DNA from: Phenylobacterium sp.
GTDB lineage: Bacteria; Pseudomonadota; Alphaproteobacteria; Caulobacterales; Caulobacteraceae
DNA: 13,894 nt
Assembly (NCBI GenBank): GCA_028290925.1
Contig: JAQGIX010000113.1
Coordinates: forward strand, 1 to 13,894
Direction: 5' to 3'
Shown: positions 6,516 to 13,496 of the stretch, piece by piece
Layout of the letters: each line of letters starts with the position of its first letter
Position numbering within the stretch: position 1 is the stretch's first letter
Translations under genes and position numbers: made by a program
The notes under the pieces: model-generated
Databases searched by the model: none
Told to the model about the DNA's origin: nothing
What the model saw: only the letters and a program-made list of their open reading frames with translations

Positions 6516-6596
6516 GGGGTTCTCTCCGTCATTGACAGCGACGGTTTAGGCGGCCTCTGCTGCCAGCTTCATGTCAGCAGTCTGGCGGGATATTCC

Positions 6597-7319
6597 ATGC
6601 GGCGCGCCGACCGGCTGTTCCAGATCATCCAGATCCTCAGGCGCCATCGCGGGCCGGTCACCGCCGAGGTGATCGCCCAGGAGCTGGAGACCTCCAAGCG
6701 CACCGTCTACCGCGACATCGCCGACCTGGCCGCCCAGCGGGTGCCGATCCGCGGCGAGGCGGGCGTCGGCTACGTGCTGGAGAACGGCTTCGACCTGCCG
6801 CCCCTGATGCTCACTCAGGACGAGGTGGAGGCCGCCGTGCTGGGGGCCCAGTGGGTGGCGAGCCGCGGCGATCCCGAGCTGGCCCGCGCCGCCCTCGACC
6901 TGATCGCCAAGATCGGCGCGACCGTGCCCGAGCGCCTGCGGCCGCTGGTGCTGGAGCCCGCCACCCGCGCCGTCCCCAGCTGGAAGAGCGTCCCCGACCG
7001 GCTGGATATGGCCGCCGCCCGCCGCTCGATCCACACCGGCCGCAAGATCCACATGGTCTATCGCGACGAGCAGGAGCGCGAGACGGAGCGCACCGTCTGG
7101 CCTTTCGCCATCGGCTACCACGAGGCCGTGCGCCTGCTGATGACCTGGTGCGAGCTCAGGCAGGACTTCCGCAGCTTCCGCACCGACCGCGTCTCGACCG
7201 CGGAGTTCCTGCCGGACCGCTACCCCGAACGCCCCGCGACCCTCAGGGCCAGGTGGCGCAAGCACGCCATGGCCGAATACGAGCGGCGCAAGGCCATGGC
7301 CCAGCGCGCTGCGGGATGA
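6597..7319 (+). CDS. YafY-type transcriptional regulator (HTH_11 + WYL domain)
   Basis: This 240-residue regulator has an N-terminal winged HTH (about 1-60; recognition helix in T-S-K-R-T-V-Y-R-D-I-A-D-L, 32-44) joined to a WYL ligand-sensing domain (about 135-215, including V-W-P-F-A-I-G-Y-H and the R-S-F-R-T-D-R-V segment). WYL proteins sense small ligands or nucleic acids and act as repressors or activators. The ATG at 6597 is preferred because the HTH starts at once (M-R-R-A-D-R-L-F) and GGCGGGA is six bases upstream. The open frame back to 5772 is antisense to the GST gene and shows no family similarity. Divergence from the GST gene across 81 bases makes that gene the obvious target candidate. 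The gene converges on lptB with a 31-base gap. Confidence 0.9.
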   Translation: MRRADRLFQIIQILRRHRGPVTAEVIAQELETSKRTVYRDIADLAAQRVPIRGEAGVGYVLENGFDLPPLMLTQDEVEAAVLGAQWVASRGDPELARAALDLIAKIGATVPERLRPLVLEPATRAVPSWKSVPDRLDMAAARRSIHTGRKIHMVYRDEQERETERTVWPFAIGYHEAVRLLMTWCELRQDFRSFRTDRVSTAEFLPDRYPERPATLRARWRKHAMAEYERRKAMAQRAAG

Positions 7320-7350
7320 GCGGTTGTGGGTTTCAGCGCCTGGTCCGCCC

Positions 7351-8109
7351 TCAGGCGAACGTATCGCCCAGATAAACCCGCCGCACTTCCGGATCGTCGA
7401 CGATCTCGTCGGGCTTGCCCTCGAACAGCACCTCGCCGGCGTGGATGATCGAGGCGCGGTCGATGATGTCCAGGGTCTCGCGGACATTGTGGTCGGTGAT
7501 CAGGATGCCGATGCCGCGCGCCTTGAGGTAGGAGATCACCTCGCGGATGTCGGCGATGGCCAGGGGGTCGATGCCGGCGAACGGCTCGTCCAGCAGCATG
7601 AAGGCGGGTTCCGAGGCCAGCGCGCGGGCGATCTCCACGCGCCGCCGCTCGCCGCCGGACAGTGAGATGGCCGGGGCGTTGCGCAGGTGCTCGATGTGCA
7701 GCTCCTCGAGCAGCTCGGTGACCATGGCGCGGGCCGCCTTCTTGTCGCGCTCGCGCAGCTCGACCACGGCCATGACGTTTTCGCCGACGCTCATCCCGCG
7801 GAAGATCGAGGTCTCCTGCGGCAGGTAGCCGACGCCCATCCGGGCCCGCTGGTACATGGGCAGGCCGGTGATGTTCTCACCGTCCAGGTAGATCGCGCCG
7901 TAGTCCGCCGGGATCAGGCCGGTGATCATGTAGAAGCAGGTGGTCTTGCCGGCGCCGTTGGGGCCCAGGAGGCCCGCCACCTCGCCGCGGCGCAGGCGCA
8001 GCGAGACGCCCTTCACCACCGGGCGGCCGCGGAACGACTTGCCGATGTTGTCGACGACCAGGCCCTCGCCCGCGAGGCCGGGCAGGCTGGCGATGCGGTC
8101 CGCCTTCAA
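7351..8109 (-). CDS. lptB: Lipopolysaccharide export ABC transporter ATP-binding protein
   Basis: LptB is the ATPase of LptB2FG, which extracts lipopolysaccharide from the inner membrane and drives it along the LptC-LptA bridge. In 252 residues all ABC motifs are intact: Walker A G-P-N-G-A-G-K-T-T at 49-57, Q-loop Q98, signature L-S-G-G-E at 150-154, Walker B M-L-L-D-E-P at 171-176 with catalytic E175, and switch H207 in T-D-H-N-V-R-E. Y-L-P-Q-E-T-S-I-F-R is the LptB-typical Q-loop. The start appears to be TTG at 8109, four bases after the lptA stop; no ATG or GTG lies in frame before the conserved core. This gives about 17 residues ahead of the first strand. It is last in rnd-lptC-lptA-lptB. 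LptF and LptG are not in the window. Confidence 0.95.
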   Translation of the reverse strand: MKADRIASLPGLAGEGLVVDNIGKSFRGRPVVKGVSLRLRRGEVAGLLGPNGAGKTTCFYMITGLIPADYGAIYLDGENITGLPMYQRARMGVGYLPQETSIFRGMSVGENVMAVVELRERDKKAARAMVTELLEELHIEHLRNAPAISLSGGERRRVEIARALASEPAFMLLDEPFAGIDPLAIADIREVISYLKARGIGILITDHNVRETLDIIDRASIIHAGEVLFEGKPDEIVDDPEVRRVYLGDTFA

Positions 8110-8113
8110 GAGA

Positions 8114-8707
8114 TCACCGAGGCTGCGCCGGCGGCGTGGCCGGCGGGGATTTGCCGGGCGCCGCGCCGCCTTGCGGATTGTTCGACTGGTTGGGGTAGAA
8201 GACGCCGCGCACGCGGCCGGGCTTGTTGCGGCCCTTGATGCTGGTCTGCATCTGGCCTTGGCCCGTCTTGTTGTTGATCACCAGCCGCTCGCCGCGCAGC
8301 ACGTTCTGGCCCTGCACCGCCACCACGTCGCCGGTGACGGTGATGGTGTCGCTGGTCGCATCGTAGACGGCGTTGTCGCCGTGCACCTTCTGCTGCGGCG
8401 TCACATAGTAGACCGAGCCCTGCGCCTCCATGCGGCTCAGGTCGCCGCAGGAGTTGCTCGACGCGCCGGGCTTCGTCGTCTTGGACTGGAAGAAGGCCTT
8501 CAGCAGGTCGGTGCGCAGGCGCGAGGTGTCCTGCTGCGCCTCGACATTGCCCCTCCAGGTCGAGACGCAGTCGTTGCTGTTGGTCGTCTCCAGCTCGTCG
8601 GCCGTGATGTCGAGGGGCGCCTTGGAGCTCTGCGCCAGCTGGGCCGCCGCCGGGCCGCCGGCGAGAAGCGCCAGGGCCAGCACCGTGATCGTGGGAAGGC
8701 TCTTCAT
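8114..8707 (-). CDS. lptA: Lipopolysaccharide transport periplasmic protein LptA (OstA-like)
   Basis: The product (197 residues) forms the periplasmic beta-jellyroll bridge carrying LPS from LptC to LptD. A signal peptide of about 22 residues (K2, hydrophobic 6-16, cleavage after A-A-A) is followed by the OstA domain (about 30-165), with I-T-A-D-E-L, an R-G-N-V turn, V-T-G-D-V and the R-G-E-R-L-V-I-N repeat segment. Two cysteines, C47 and C87, are the only ones in the mature protein and could form a disulphide, unlike E. coli LptA. The last 30 residues are proline-, asparagine- and glycine-rich and probably disordered. It starts 19 bases after lptC and ends four bases before lptB, so the three are almost certainly one operon. 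Confidence 0.92.
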   Translation of the reverse strand: MKSLPTITVLALALLAGGPAAAQLAQSSKAPLDITADELETTNSNDCVSTWRGNVEAQQDTSRLRTDLLKAFFQSKTTKPGASSNSCGDLSRMEAQGSVYYVTPQQKVHGDNAVYDATSDTITVTGDVVAVQGQNVLRGERLVINNKTGQGQMQTSIKGRNKPGRVRGVFYPNQSNNPQGGAAPGKSPPATPPAQPR

Positions 8708-8726
8708 CGCCTGGGTTCCAGCGCCT

Positions 8727-9353
8727 CTACTTCTTCGGGTTCAGGCGCGTGTGCACGCCGCCTCGGAAGACCGTCCGTTCGCCCTTGTCATAGACGCCAT
8801 AGGACTTCGCGGTGATTTCTCCAAGAGCGCCGGAGCCCTGAACCGGACCTGAACCCGCCAGTTCGCCGCTCTTGGTGTCGAACAGCGAGGTCGCGGTCTG
8901 GAACACGGCCTGGGAGAAAGCCAGGCGCACGCCGCCGCTCATCTCCAGCCTGCCGGTGGTCTCATGGAAGATGCCCTTGTTGGCGGTGATCCGCGTCGGA
9001 TCGGGTCCCTGTTCGTCGAGCACCAGGGCGGGCCTGTCGAGATAGACCTTCTGGTACTCCTGCGGATCGCGCGTGGCGCTGGCCGCGGTGACCACGAAGG
9101 CCCGCCCCCGCTCGTCGCGGCCGACGAACCGCGGATTGAGCAGCCGGATCGGCTGGTTCGACTCGGTCGGCGCCTCGACGCTCGGCTTCATGGTGTTGTA
9201 GGCGATGGAGACGCCCAGCCCCAGCATGATCAGCGCGATCAGCGTCGGACCCACCACCCGCAGGATGCGCACCGTCCGCGAGCGGCGCCGCCAGCGCTCG
9301 ATGTTGCGCTCGCGGGCCAGGTCGACTGTGGAGGACATCCGCGCCGCGGTCAT
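8727..9353 (-). CDS. lptC: LPS export ABC transporter periplasmic protein LptC
   Basis: LptC is the bitopic protein that receives LPS from LptB2FG and passes it to LptA. The 208-residue product has a basic cytoplasmic N-terminus (R14-R32), one transmembrane segment (about 30-51, V-V-G-P-T-L-I-A-L-I-M-L-G-L-G-V) and a periplasmic OstA-like beta domain (about 65-205) ending V-F-R-G-G-V-H-T-R-L. The ATG at 9353 has AAGAGG close upstream; an internal ATG at 9338 lacks a ribosome site. The length and single N-terminal anchor agree with alphaproteobacterial LptC. It begins 13 bases after the rnd stop and ends 19 before lptA, so it is co-transcribed with both. Confidence 0.9.
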   Translation of the reverse strand: MTAARMSSTVDLARERNIERWRRRSRTVRILRVVGPTLIALIMLGLGVSIAYNTMKPSVEAPTESNQPIRLLNPRFVGRDERGRAFVVTAASATRDPQEYQKVYLDRPALVLDEQGPDPTRITANKGIFHETTGRLEMSGGVRLAFSQAVFQTATSLFDTKSGELAGSGPVQGSGALGEITAKSYGVYDKGERTVFRGGVHTRLNPKK

Positions 9354-9366
9354 GGGCCTCTTCAGC

Positions 9367-9984
9367 TCAGCTGTGGGCGAAGATGTCGACGTCTTCCCAG
9401 CCGGCCACGTCCAGCAGGGCGCGGTTGGGCAGGAAATTGAAACAGGCCCGGGCCAGGCCGTCGCGGCCTTCGCGCGCCAGCATCTCGTCGAGCCGGGCCT
9501 TCAGCGCGTGCAGGTGCAGGACGTCGGAGGCGGCATAGGCCACCTGTTCGTCGGACAGTTGGCTCGCGCCCCAGTCCGAGCTTTGCTGGGCCTTGGAGAG
9601 ATCGACGCCCAGCAGCTCCTTCACCACGTCCTTCAGCCCGTGCCGGTCAGTGTAGGTGCGGGCGATCTTGGAGGCGATCTTGGTGCAGTAGACCGGGGCC
9701 GTCACGACGCCCAGGTGCAGGTAGAACATGGCGATGTCGAAGCGGCCGAAGTGGAAGATCTTGGTCACGCCCGGATCGGTCAGCAGGCGCTTCAGGTTCG
9801 GCGCGTCGTAGCCCGGCCGCGAGAGCCGCACCACGTGGGCGTCGCCGCCGCCGTCGGAGAGCTGCACCACGCAGAGCGGGTCGCGACCGAGCCGAAGCCC
9901 CATGGTCTCCGAATCGATCGCCACCTCCGCGGCGCTGGCCAGCGCCTCAGCCGGAAGGTCTCCGTCGTGCAGGAAGGTGGTCAC
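9367..9984 (-). CDS. rnd: Ribonuclease D, short form (DEDDy 3'-5' exonuclease)
   Basis: This is a 3'-5' exoribonuclease of the DEDDy class, which trims tRNA and other small RNA ends. All four acidic ligands and the tyrosine are visible in 205 residues: D24-x-E26 (Exo I), D83 in F-H-F-G-R-F-D (Exo II), and Y150-x-x-x-D154 (Exo III). The protein ends soon after the exonuclease domain and lacks the HRDC domains of E. coli RNase D (about 375 residues), as is usual in Alphaproteobacteria. The start is taken as GTG at 9984 (V-T-T-F-L-H), where similarity begins; the frame stays open upstream without similarity. It heads rnd-lptC-lptA-lptB. A TATAGT hexamer about 35 bases upstream may be its -10 box. 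Confidence 0.9.
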   Translation of the reverse strand: MTTFLHDGDLPAEALASAAEVAIDSETMGLRLGRDPLCVVQLSDGGGDAHVVRLSRPGYDAPNLKRLLTDPGVTKIFHFGRFDIAMFYLHLGVVTAPVYCTKIASKIARTYTDRHGLKDVVKELLGVDLSKAQQSSDWGASQLSDEQVAYAASDVLHLHALKARLDEMLAREGRDGLARACFNFLPNRALLDVAGWEDVDIFAHS

Positions 9985-10017
9985 TGGGTTTCGCTCGCTC
10001 CGGCGATCTTCGCCCTC

Positions 10018-10023
10018 ACTATA
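10018..10023 (-). promoter_or_regulatory. Candidate -10 box for the rnd-lpt operon
   Basis: TATAGT on the minus strand differs from TATAAT by one base and stands out in very GC-rich DNA. It would start transcription near 10011, about 27 bases before the GTG of rnd. No good -35 hexamer is visible 16-18 bases upstream (the best is TTCCCG), so the call is tentative. Confidence 0.35.
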
Positions 10024-10120
10024 GAGAGCGGGACGGCCCGCGGGAAAGCACCGCTGGGCGAGGCCCCGCCAAACCGACGGCGCCCGGCGAAGGGCGGGAG
10101 GGCGACCGCCCCCCAATCGA

Positions 10121-10207
<87 letters not shown>

Positions 10208-10236
10208 CCGACCCGTCGGATCGCGCGAGCCGGCTT

Positions 10237-10264
10237 CCTTAAAGCTACGACCCGGCCGGGTCAA
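10237..10264 (-). promoter_or_regulatory. Candidate promoter of tRNA-Leu(CAG)
   Basis: On the minus strand TTGACC (10264-10259) is followed after 15-16 bases by TTTAAG/TTAAGG (10243-10237), about 30 bases before the mature tRNA 5' end. The -35 matches five of six consensus bases; the -10 is weaker. The spot is right for a tRNA promoter. Confidence 0.4.
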
Positions 10265-10371
10265 CGATGTCTCCTCCCTCGGCGCGACAGCGGGGGCGCA
10301 TGCATTGCGGCGCGGGGCCGCATCGTCTATCCGCATGCACCTCAGCCCAGCGGACTCCATCCGGCGCATCC

Positions 10372-11340
10372 ATGCAGAATCTTGTCACCGTCTTCGGCGG
10401 ATCGGGCTTCATCGGCGGCCAGGCCGTACGCCAGCTCGCCAAGGCCGGCTGCCGGATCCGGGTGGCGGTGCGCCAGCCCAACCTCGCCTACGCCATGCGG
10501 CTGCACGGCGACGTCGGCCAGATCGACGTGGTTCAGGCCAATATCCGCAACGAGGCCTCGGTGCGCCGGGCGCTGGAAGGCGCCACCGCGGCGCTCAACC
10601 TGGTCAGCACCCTCTACGAGCACGGCCGCCAGGGGTTCCAGGCGCTGAACGTCATGGGCGCGCGCAACGTCGCCGCGGCCGCCAAGGCCGAGGGCGCCAC
10701 CCGCATGGTGCAGATGTCGGCCCTGGGGGCCGACCCCGCCTCGCCCGCCAAGTACGCCCGCACCAAGGCCGAGGGCGAGCTGGCGGTGCGCGAGATCTAT
10801 CCCGACGCGGTGATCGTGCGGCCGTCCGTGGTGTTCGGGCCGGAGGACGACTTCTTCAACCGGTTCGCGGCAATGGCCAGCGTCAGCCCGGCGCTGCCGC
10901 TGATCGGCGGCGGCCTCACCCGCCTGCAGCCGGTGTTCGTGGGCGACGTGGCCGCCGCCCTGGCGCGCGTGGTGACCCGCCCCGAGGCGGCCGGTCAGAC
11001 CTACGAGCTCGGCGGCCCCGCGGCTTTCACTTTCCGCCAGCTGATGGAGATGATGCTGCGGGAGATCGAGCGCCGACGCATCCTGCTGCCGATCCCCTTC
11101 GCCGCGGCTGAGCTGCTGGGCGCGCTGGGCGACCTCGCCGCGGCCGTCATCCCGCCGCTGGTCACCAGCGACCAGGTCACCATGCTGCGCACCGACAATG
11201 TGGTCTCCGGCGCCTGTCCGGGCCTCGCCGAGCTGGGGATCACGCCCGCCACCCTGGAAGCCGTGCTGCCCACCTACCTCTACCGCTACCGCCGCGGCGG
11301 GCAGTACGCCGACCAGGAAGAGCGCGCCGCCGCTTCCTAA
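10372..11340 (+). CDS. NDUFA9-like complex I-associated NAD(P)-binding protein (atypical extended SDR)
   Basis: The product (322 residues) has a Rossmann NAD(P)-binding domain beginning at once: T-V-F-G-G-S-G-F-I-G-G with glycines 9, 12 and 15. Y128-x-x-x-K132 occupies the SDR catalytic position, and R-P-S-V-V-F-G-P-E-D at 150-159 is typical of the NDUFA9-like atypical SDR branch. In mitochondria NDUFA9 binds NADPH and stabilises complex I; bacterial homologues in Alphaproteobacteria are usually annotated by that likeness, without proof of the role. The ATG at 10372 is chosen because the nucleotide-binding strand starts there; an in-frame ATG at 10267 would add 35 residues without similarity. 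No strong ribosome site is visible. It converges with uppP, a long palindrome lying between the two. Confidence 0.88.
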   Translation: MQNLVTVFGGSGFIGGQAVRQLAKAGCRIRVAVRQPNLAYAMRLHGDVGQIDVVQANIRNEASVRRALEGATAALNLVSTLYEHGRQGFQALNVMGARNVAAAAKAEGATRMVQMSALGADPASPAKYARTKAEGELAVREIYPDAVIVRPSVVFGPEDDFFNRFAAMASVSPALPLIGGGLTRLQPVFVGDVAAALARVVTRPEAAGQTYELGGPAAFTFRQLMEMMLREIERRRILLPIPFAAAELLGALGDLAAAVIPPLVTSDQVTMLRTDNVVSGACPGLAELGITPATLEAVLPTYLYRYRRGGQYADQEERAAAS

Positions 11341-11362
11341 GGCGCCTGGGATCAATTTCCCT

Positions 11363-11403
11363 GTGTCATCCGGTTTTCGCGGCGCGCGAAACCCGGACGA
11401 CAC
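11363..11403. repeat. Long imperfect palindrome (REP-like element / bidirectional terminator candidate)
   Basis: The 41 bases form a hairpin with 17 of 19 possible pairs: GTGTC/GACAC, a mismatch, TCCGG/CCGGA, a mismatch, TTTCGCG/CGCGAAA, and loop GCG. Being symmetric, it can form on both strands between the convergent NDUFA9-like and uppP genes. The G-T-C-A-T-C-C-G-G start with a tip of T and A bases resembles dispersed palindromes seen between genes in many alphaproteobacteria. There is no T-run, so terminator activity would rely on the stem alone. Confidence 0.6.
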
Positions 11404-11414
11404 CAAGCGGAGGG

Positions 11415-12221
11415 CTACCCCCGCGCCAGCAGCGCCAGGCCGATCGCGCCCACCGCGATCCGGAACCAGCCGAAGGGGGCGAGGCCCCGCTTGGTGATGA
11501 TCGCCAGCATCGCCCGGATCACCAGCAGGGCGACCACGAACGACACCACGAAGCCGATGGCGATCAGCGGGATTTCGCCCTTCACCGTCGCCAGCTCGTG
11601 GCGGTTCTTGAAGGCGTCCAGCACGAAGGCGCCGGCCATGATCGGGATGGCCAGGAAGAAGGAGAACTCGGCGGCGGCCTTTTTCTCCACGCCCATCAGC
11701 ATCGAGCCGACGATGGTGGCGCCCGAGCGCGACGTTCCTGGAATCAACGCCAGACATTGGAAAAGTCCGATGGCGAGCGCCGTGCCGAGCGGCAGTTTCA
11801 TCGGGTCGTTCCGGGTCGGGGGCGGGACCACCCGGTCGATGAACAGCAGGATGACGCCGCCGACGATCAGGGCGATGCACTGGGCGGTCGGGCTGTCGAA
11901 CAGGATGCGCTTGATATAGTCGTGGAACAGCGCGCCCAGCACCGCCGCCGGCAGGAAGGCCACCAGCACGCTCAGCACGAAGCGGCGCGCCTGCGGATCG
12001 CCAGGCAGCCGCAGCACCACGCCCCACAGCCGCTGGAAGTAGAGCACCACCACCGCCAGGATCGCGCCGAGCTGGATCAGAACGGTGAAGGTGTCCCAGA
12101 AGCCGTCCGGCAGGCCGAGCAGCTTCTTGGTCAGGAGCAGCATGCCGGTGGACGACACCGGGATGAACTCGGTCAGCCCCTCGACGACGCCCATGATGAC
12201 GGCGTTGATCCAGTCCGGCAC
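11415..12221 (-). CDS. uppP: Undecaprenyl-diphosphate phosphatase (UppP/BacA)
   Basis: This inner-membrane enzyme recycles undecaprenyl diphosphate to the monophosphate carrier used for peptidoglycan and other surface polymers; overproduction gives bacitracin resistance. The 268-residue product has several membrane helices and both family motifs: E14-G-L-T-E18 followed by F-I-P-V-S-S-T-G at 19-26, and P-G-T-S-R-S-G-A-T-I at 161-170 with R165. The residue after S-S-T-G, a conserved histidine in E. coli (H30), is methionine here (M27). The start is GTG at 12221, with AAGGAG seven bases upstream (12229-12234). Length matches the family. The stop lies 12 bases from the palindrome shared with the convergent NDUFA9-like gene. 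Confidence 0.94.
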   Translation of the reverse strand: MPDWINAVIMGVVEGLTEFIPVSSTGMLLLTKKLLGLPDGFWDTFTVLIQLGAILAVVVLYFQRLWGVVLRLPGDPQARRFVLSVLVAFLPAAVLGALFHDYIKRILFDSPTAQCIALIVGGVILLFIDRVVPPPTRNDPMKLPLGTALAIGLFQCLALIPGTSRSGATIVGSMLMGVEKKAAAEFSFFLAIPIMAGAFVLDAFKNRHELATVKGEIPLIAIGFVVSFVVALLVIRAMLAIITKRGLAPFGWFRIAVGAIGLALLARG

Positions 12222-12275
12222 GGGCGCGCTCCTTGAGGTCGGGCTTCAGGGTCGAGTGGCGGTCAATATGATGAA

Positions 12276-12297
12276 CAGCGCGTTGACGGCAACGCTG
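12276..12297 (-). other. Short hairpin after the HTH-citrate synthase gene
   Basis: CGTTG (12281-12285) pairs with CAACG (12290-12294) around a four-base loop, and CAG/CTG extends it past a two-base bulge. It begins 10 bases downstream of the citrate synthase-like stop on the minus strand and lies upstream of uppP. Without a T-run it is at best a weak terminator. Confidence 0.3.
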
Positions 12298-12306
12298 CGA
12301 AAAGCC

Positions 12307-13470
12307 TCAGGCGAACTCCGGCTCCGGGCCGACGTAGCGCGCCCGCGGGCGGATCAGGGCGTCGGTCTGGCCCTGCTCGATGGCGTGCGCGATCCAGCCG
12401 GCGCAGCGGGCGACGGCGAACAGGGCGAAGGGCGCGTCCTGCGCCAGGCCCAGGGCCTCGCAGGCGGCCACCAGGGCGAAGTCGATGTTGGGCGCCAGGC
12501 CCGTGGTCCCCCGCACCGCCTCGGCCAGCCGCGCCAGGTCGGCCGGCGGGCGGAACCGCTCCAGCAGGGCCGCCGCCCGTGGGTCGCTCTCCGGATAGAG
12601 CATGTGGCCAAAACCCGGCAGGGCGCGGTCCTCGGTCAGCCGGTTCTCGATCGCCTTGCCGGGGCCGAGCTGGGCGGCTTCCGCGGCGAAGGTGCGCACC
12701 GCCGCCGTGGCCATGCCGTGCCGGGGTCCGGTCAGGGTCGAGAGCCCCGCCAGCGCTGAGGCCCCCAGTGAGGCCCCCGTCGAGGCCGCCACCCTGGCCG
12801 CGAAGGCCGAGGCGTTCAGCTCGTGGTCGGCCACCAGCACCAGGCAACGGCGCACGATGTCCGCGCCCGCCCCGCCGGGTCCGATCCCCCAGGCCAGCGC
12901 CAGGCGGTTGTGGATCGCGCCGCCGCCCACCTGGCCGGCCACGGCGTCGGTCAGCACGTCCAGCAGGGTCGCGGCCTCCACCGCCAGCGCCAGCGGATTG
13001 CGCCCGCGGGCCGGCGGGTCGACCCCGGCGCGGGCCGCCAGCGCCAGGAAGGCCCGGGTGCGCATGTCCGGCGCCGCCAATGGCGTCGGCCGCTCGGTGC
13101 GCTTCAGCGCCGCCCCGTGGCCGCCGCGCAGCAGGCGCGCCACGCTCTCCAGCGTCTCGGTCTCGGCCAGCTTGATGGCGTCGCGACCGCGGTAGAACAG
13201 CCGTCCGCCGGCCACCGTGGTGATCTCCGAGGCCAGCACCGGCTCGCCCCAGGCGATGGCGCCCGCCGCCACGTCCGAGACCTTGCGGCTGCGGCTCTTG
13301 CGCTGGGCCAGCGCGGTGATGTCCGCCGCCCGATAGAGGCTGCGGCGCGGATCGCCGGGATCGGTCCGCACCTGCACGCGCCCGCGGCTCACATAGGCGT
13401 AGAGCGTCTGCGGCCGGACGCCCAGCCGCGTCCGCGCTTCCTCCGCCGCGATCCAGTCCGTCTGAGGCAT
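12307..13470 (-). CDS. Citrate synthase family protein with N-terminal MerR-like HTH
   Basis: The 387-residue product joins a MerR/excisionase-type HTH (about 6-60, with L-G-V-R-P-Q-T-L-Y-A-Y-V-S-R-G and an R-R-S-L-Y wing) to a citrate synthase fold (about 75-380). Citrate synthase condenses oxaloacetate and acetyl-CoA. Expected active-site residues are present: H216 (D-H-E-L-N-A-S), H251 (G-P-R-H-G), H289 (G-F-G-H), D330 (N-I-D-F) and R355 (A-R-C-A-G-W-I). However, the G-F-G-H-R-V-Y arginine of typical enzymes is methionine (G-F-G-H-M-L-Y). ATG at 13470 is chosen because the HTH starts there; the open frame to 13641 is antisense to the divergent gene. It faces another citrate synthase gene across 79 bases and could be an enzyme, a regulator of that gene, or both. 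Confidence 0.87.
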   Translation of the reverse strand: MPQTDWIAAEEARTRLGVRPQTLYAYVSRGRVQVRTDPGDPRRSLYRAADITALAQRKSRSRKVSDVAAGAIAWGEPVLASEITTVAGGRLFYRGRDAIKLAETETLESVARLLRGGHGAALKRTERPTPLAAPDMRTRAFLALAARAGVDPPARGRNPLALAVEAATLLDVLTDAVAGQVGGGAIHNRLALAWGIGPGGAGADIVRRCLVLVADHELNASAFAARVAASTGASLGASALAGLSTLTGPRHGMATAAVRTFAAEAAQLGPGKAIENRLTEDRALPGFGHMLYPESDPRAAALLERFRPPADLARLAEAVRGTTGLAPNIDFALVAACEALGLAQDAPFALFAVARCAGWIAHAIEQGQTDALIRPRARYVGPEPEFA

Positions 13471-13472
13471 AT

Positions 13473-13496
13473 ATTGATTACATTGATCAAGATTGA
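13473..13496. promoter_or_regulatory. Candidate operator between the divergent citrate synthase genes
   Basis: ATTGA occurs three times in the same orientation, at 13473-13477, 13482-13486 and 13492-13496. The spacing of 9-10 bases is about one helical turn, and the middle copy is part of the perfect palindrome TTGATCAA (13483-13490). This AT-rich cluster stands out in the GC-rich gap of 79 bases and touches the start of the HTH-bearing gene. Binding by that HTH is inference. Confidence 0.4.

Noticed and set aside
5772..6596. In-frame extension of the WYL regulator back to 5772
   Set aside because: The extension is antisense to the GST gene; the HTH and a ribosome site both begin at 6597.
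6546..7487. Minus-strand open frame of 313 codons opposite the WYL regulator
   Set aside because: Shadow of the regulator and of the lptB end; no domain pattern.
10092..10111. GGGCGG/CCGCCC hairpin just after tRNA-Leu as a terminator
   Set aside because: Only six pairs with an eight-base loop and no T-run; tRNA transcript end cannot be placed from it.
10342..12027. Minus-strand open frame of 561 codons across the NDUFA9-like gene, the palindrome and uppP
   Set aside because: It is antisense to one recognised gene and out of frame with another; the translation is not patterned like a protein.
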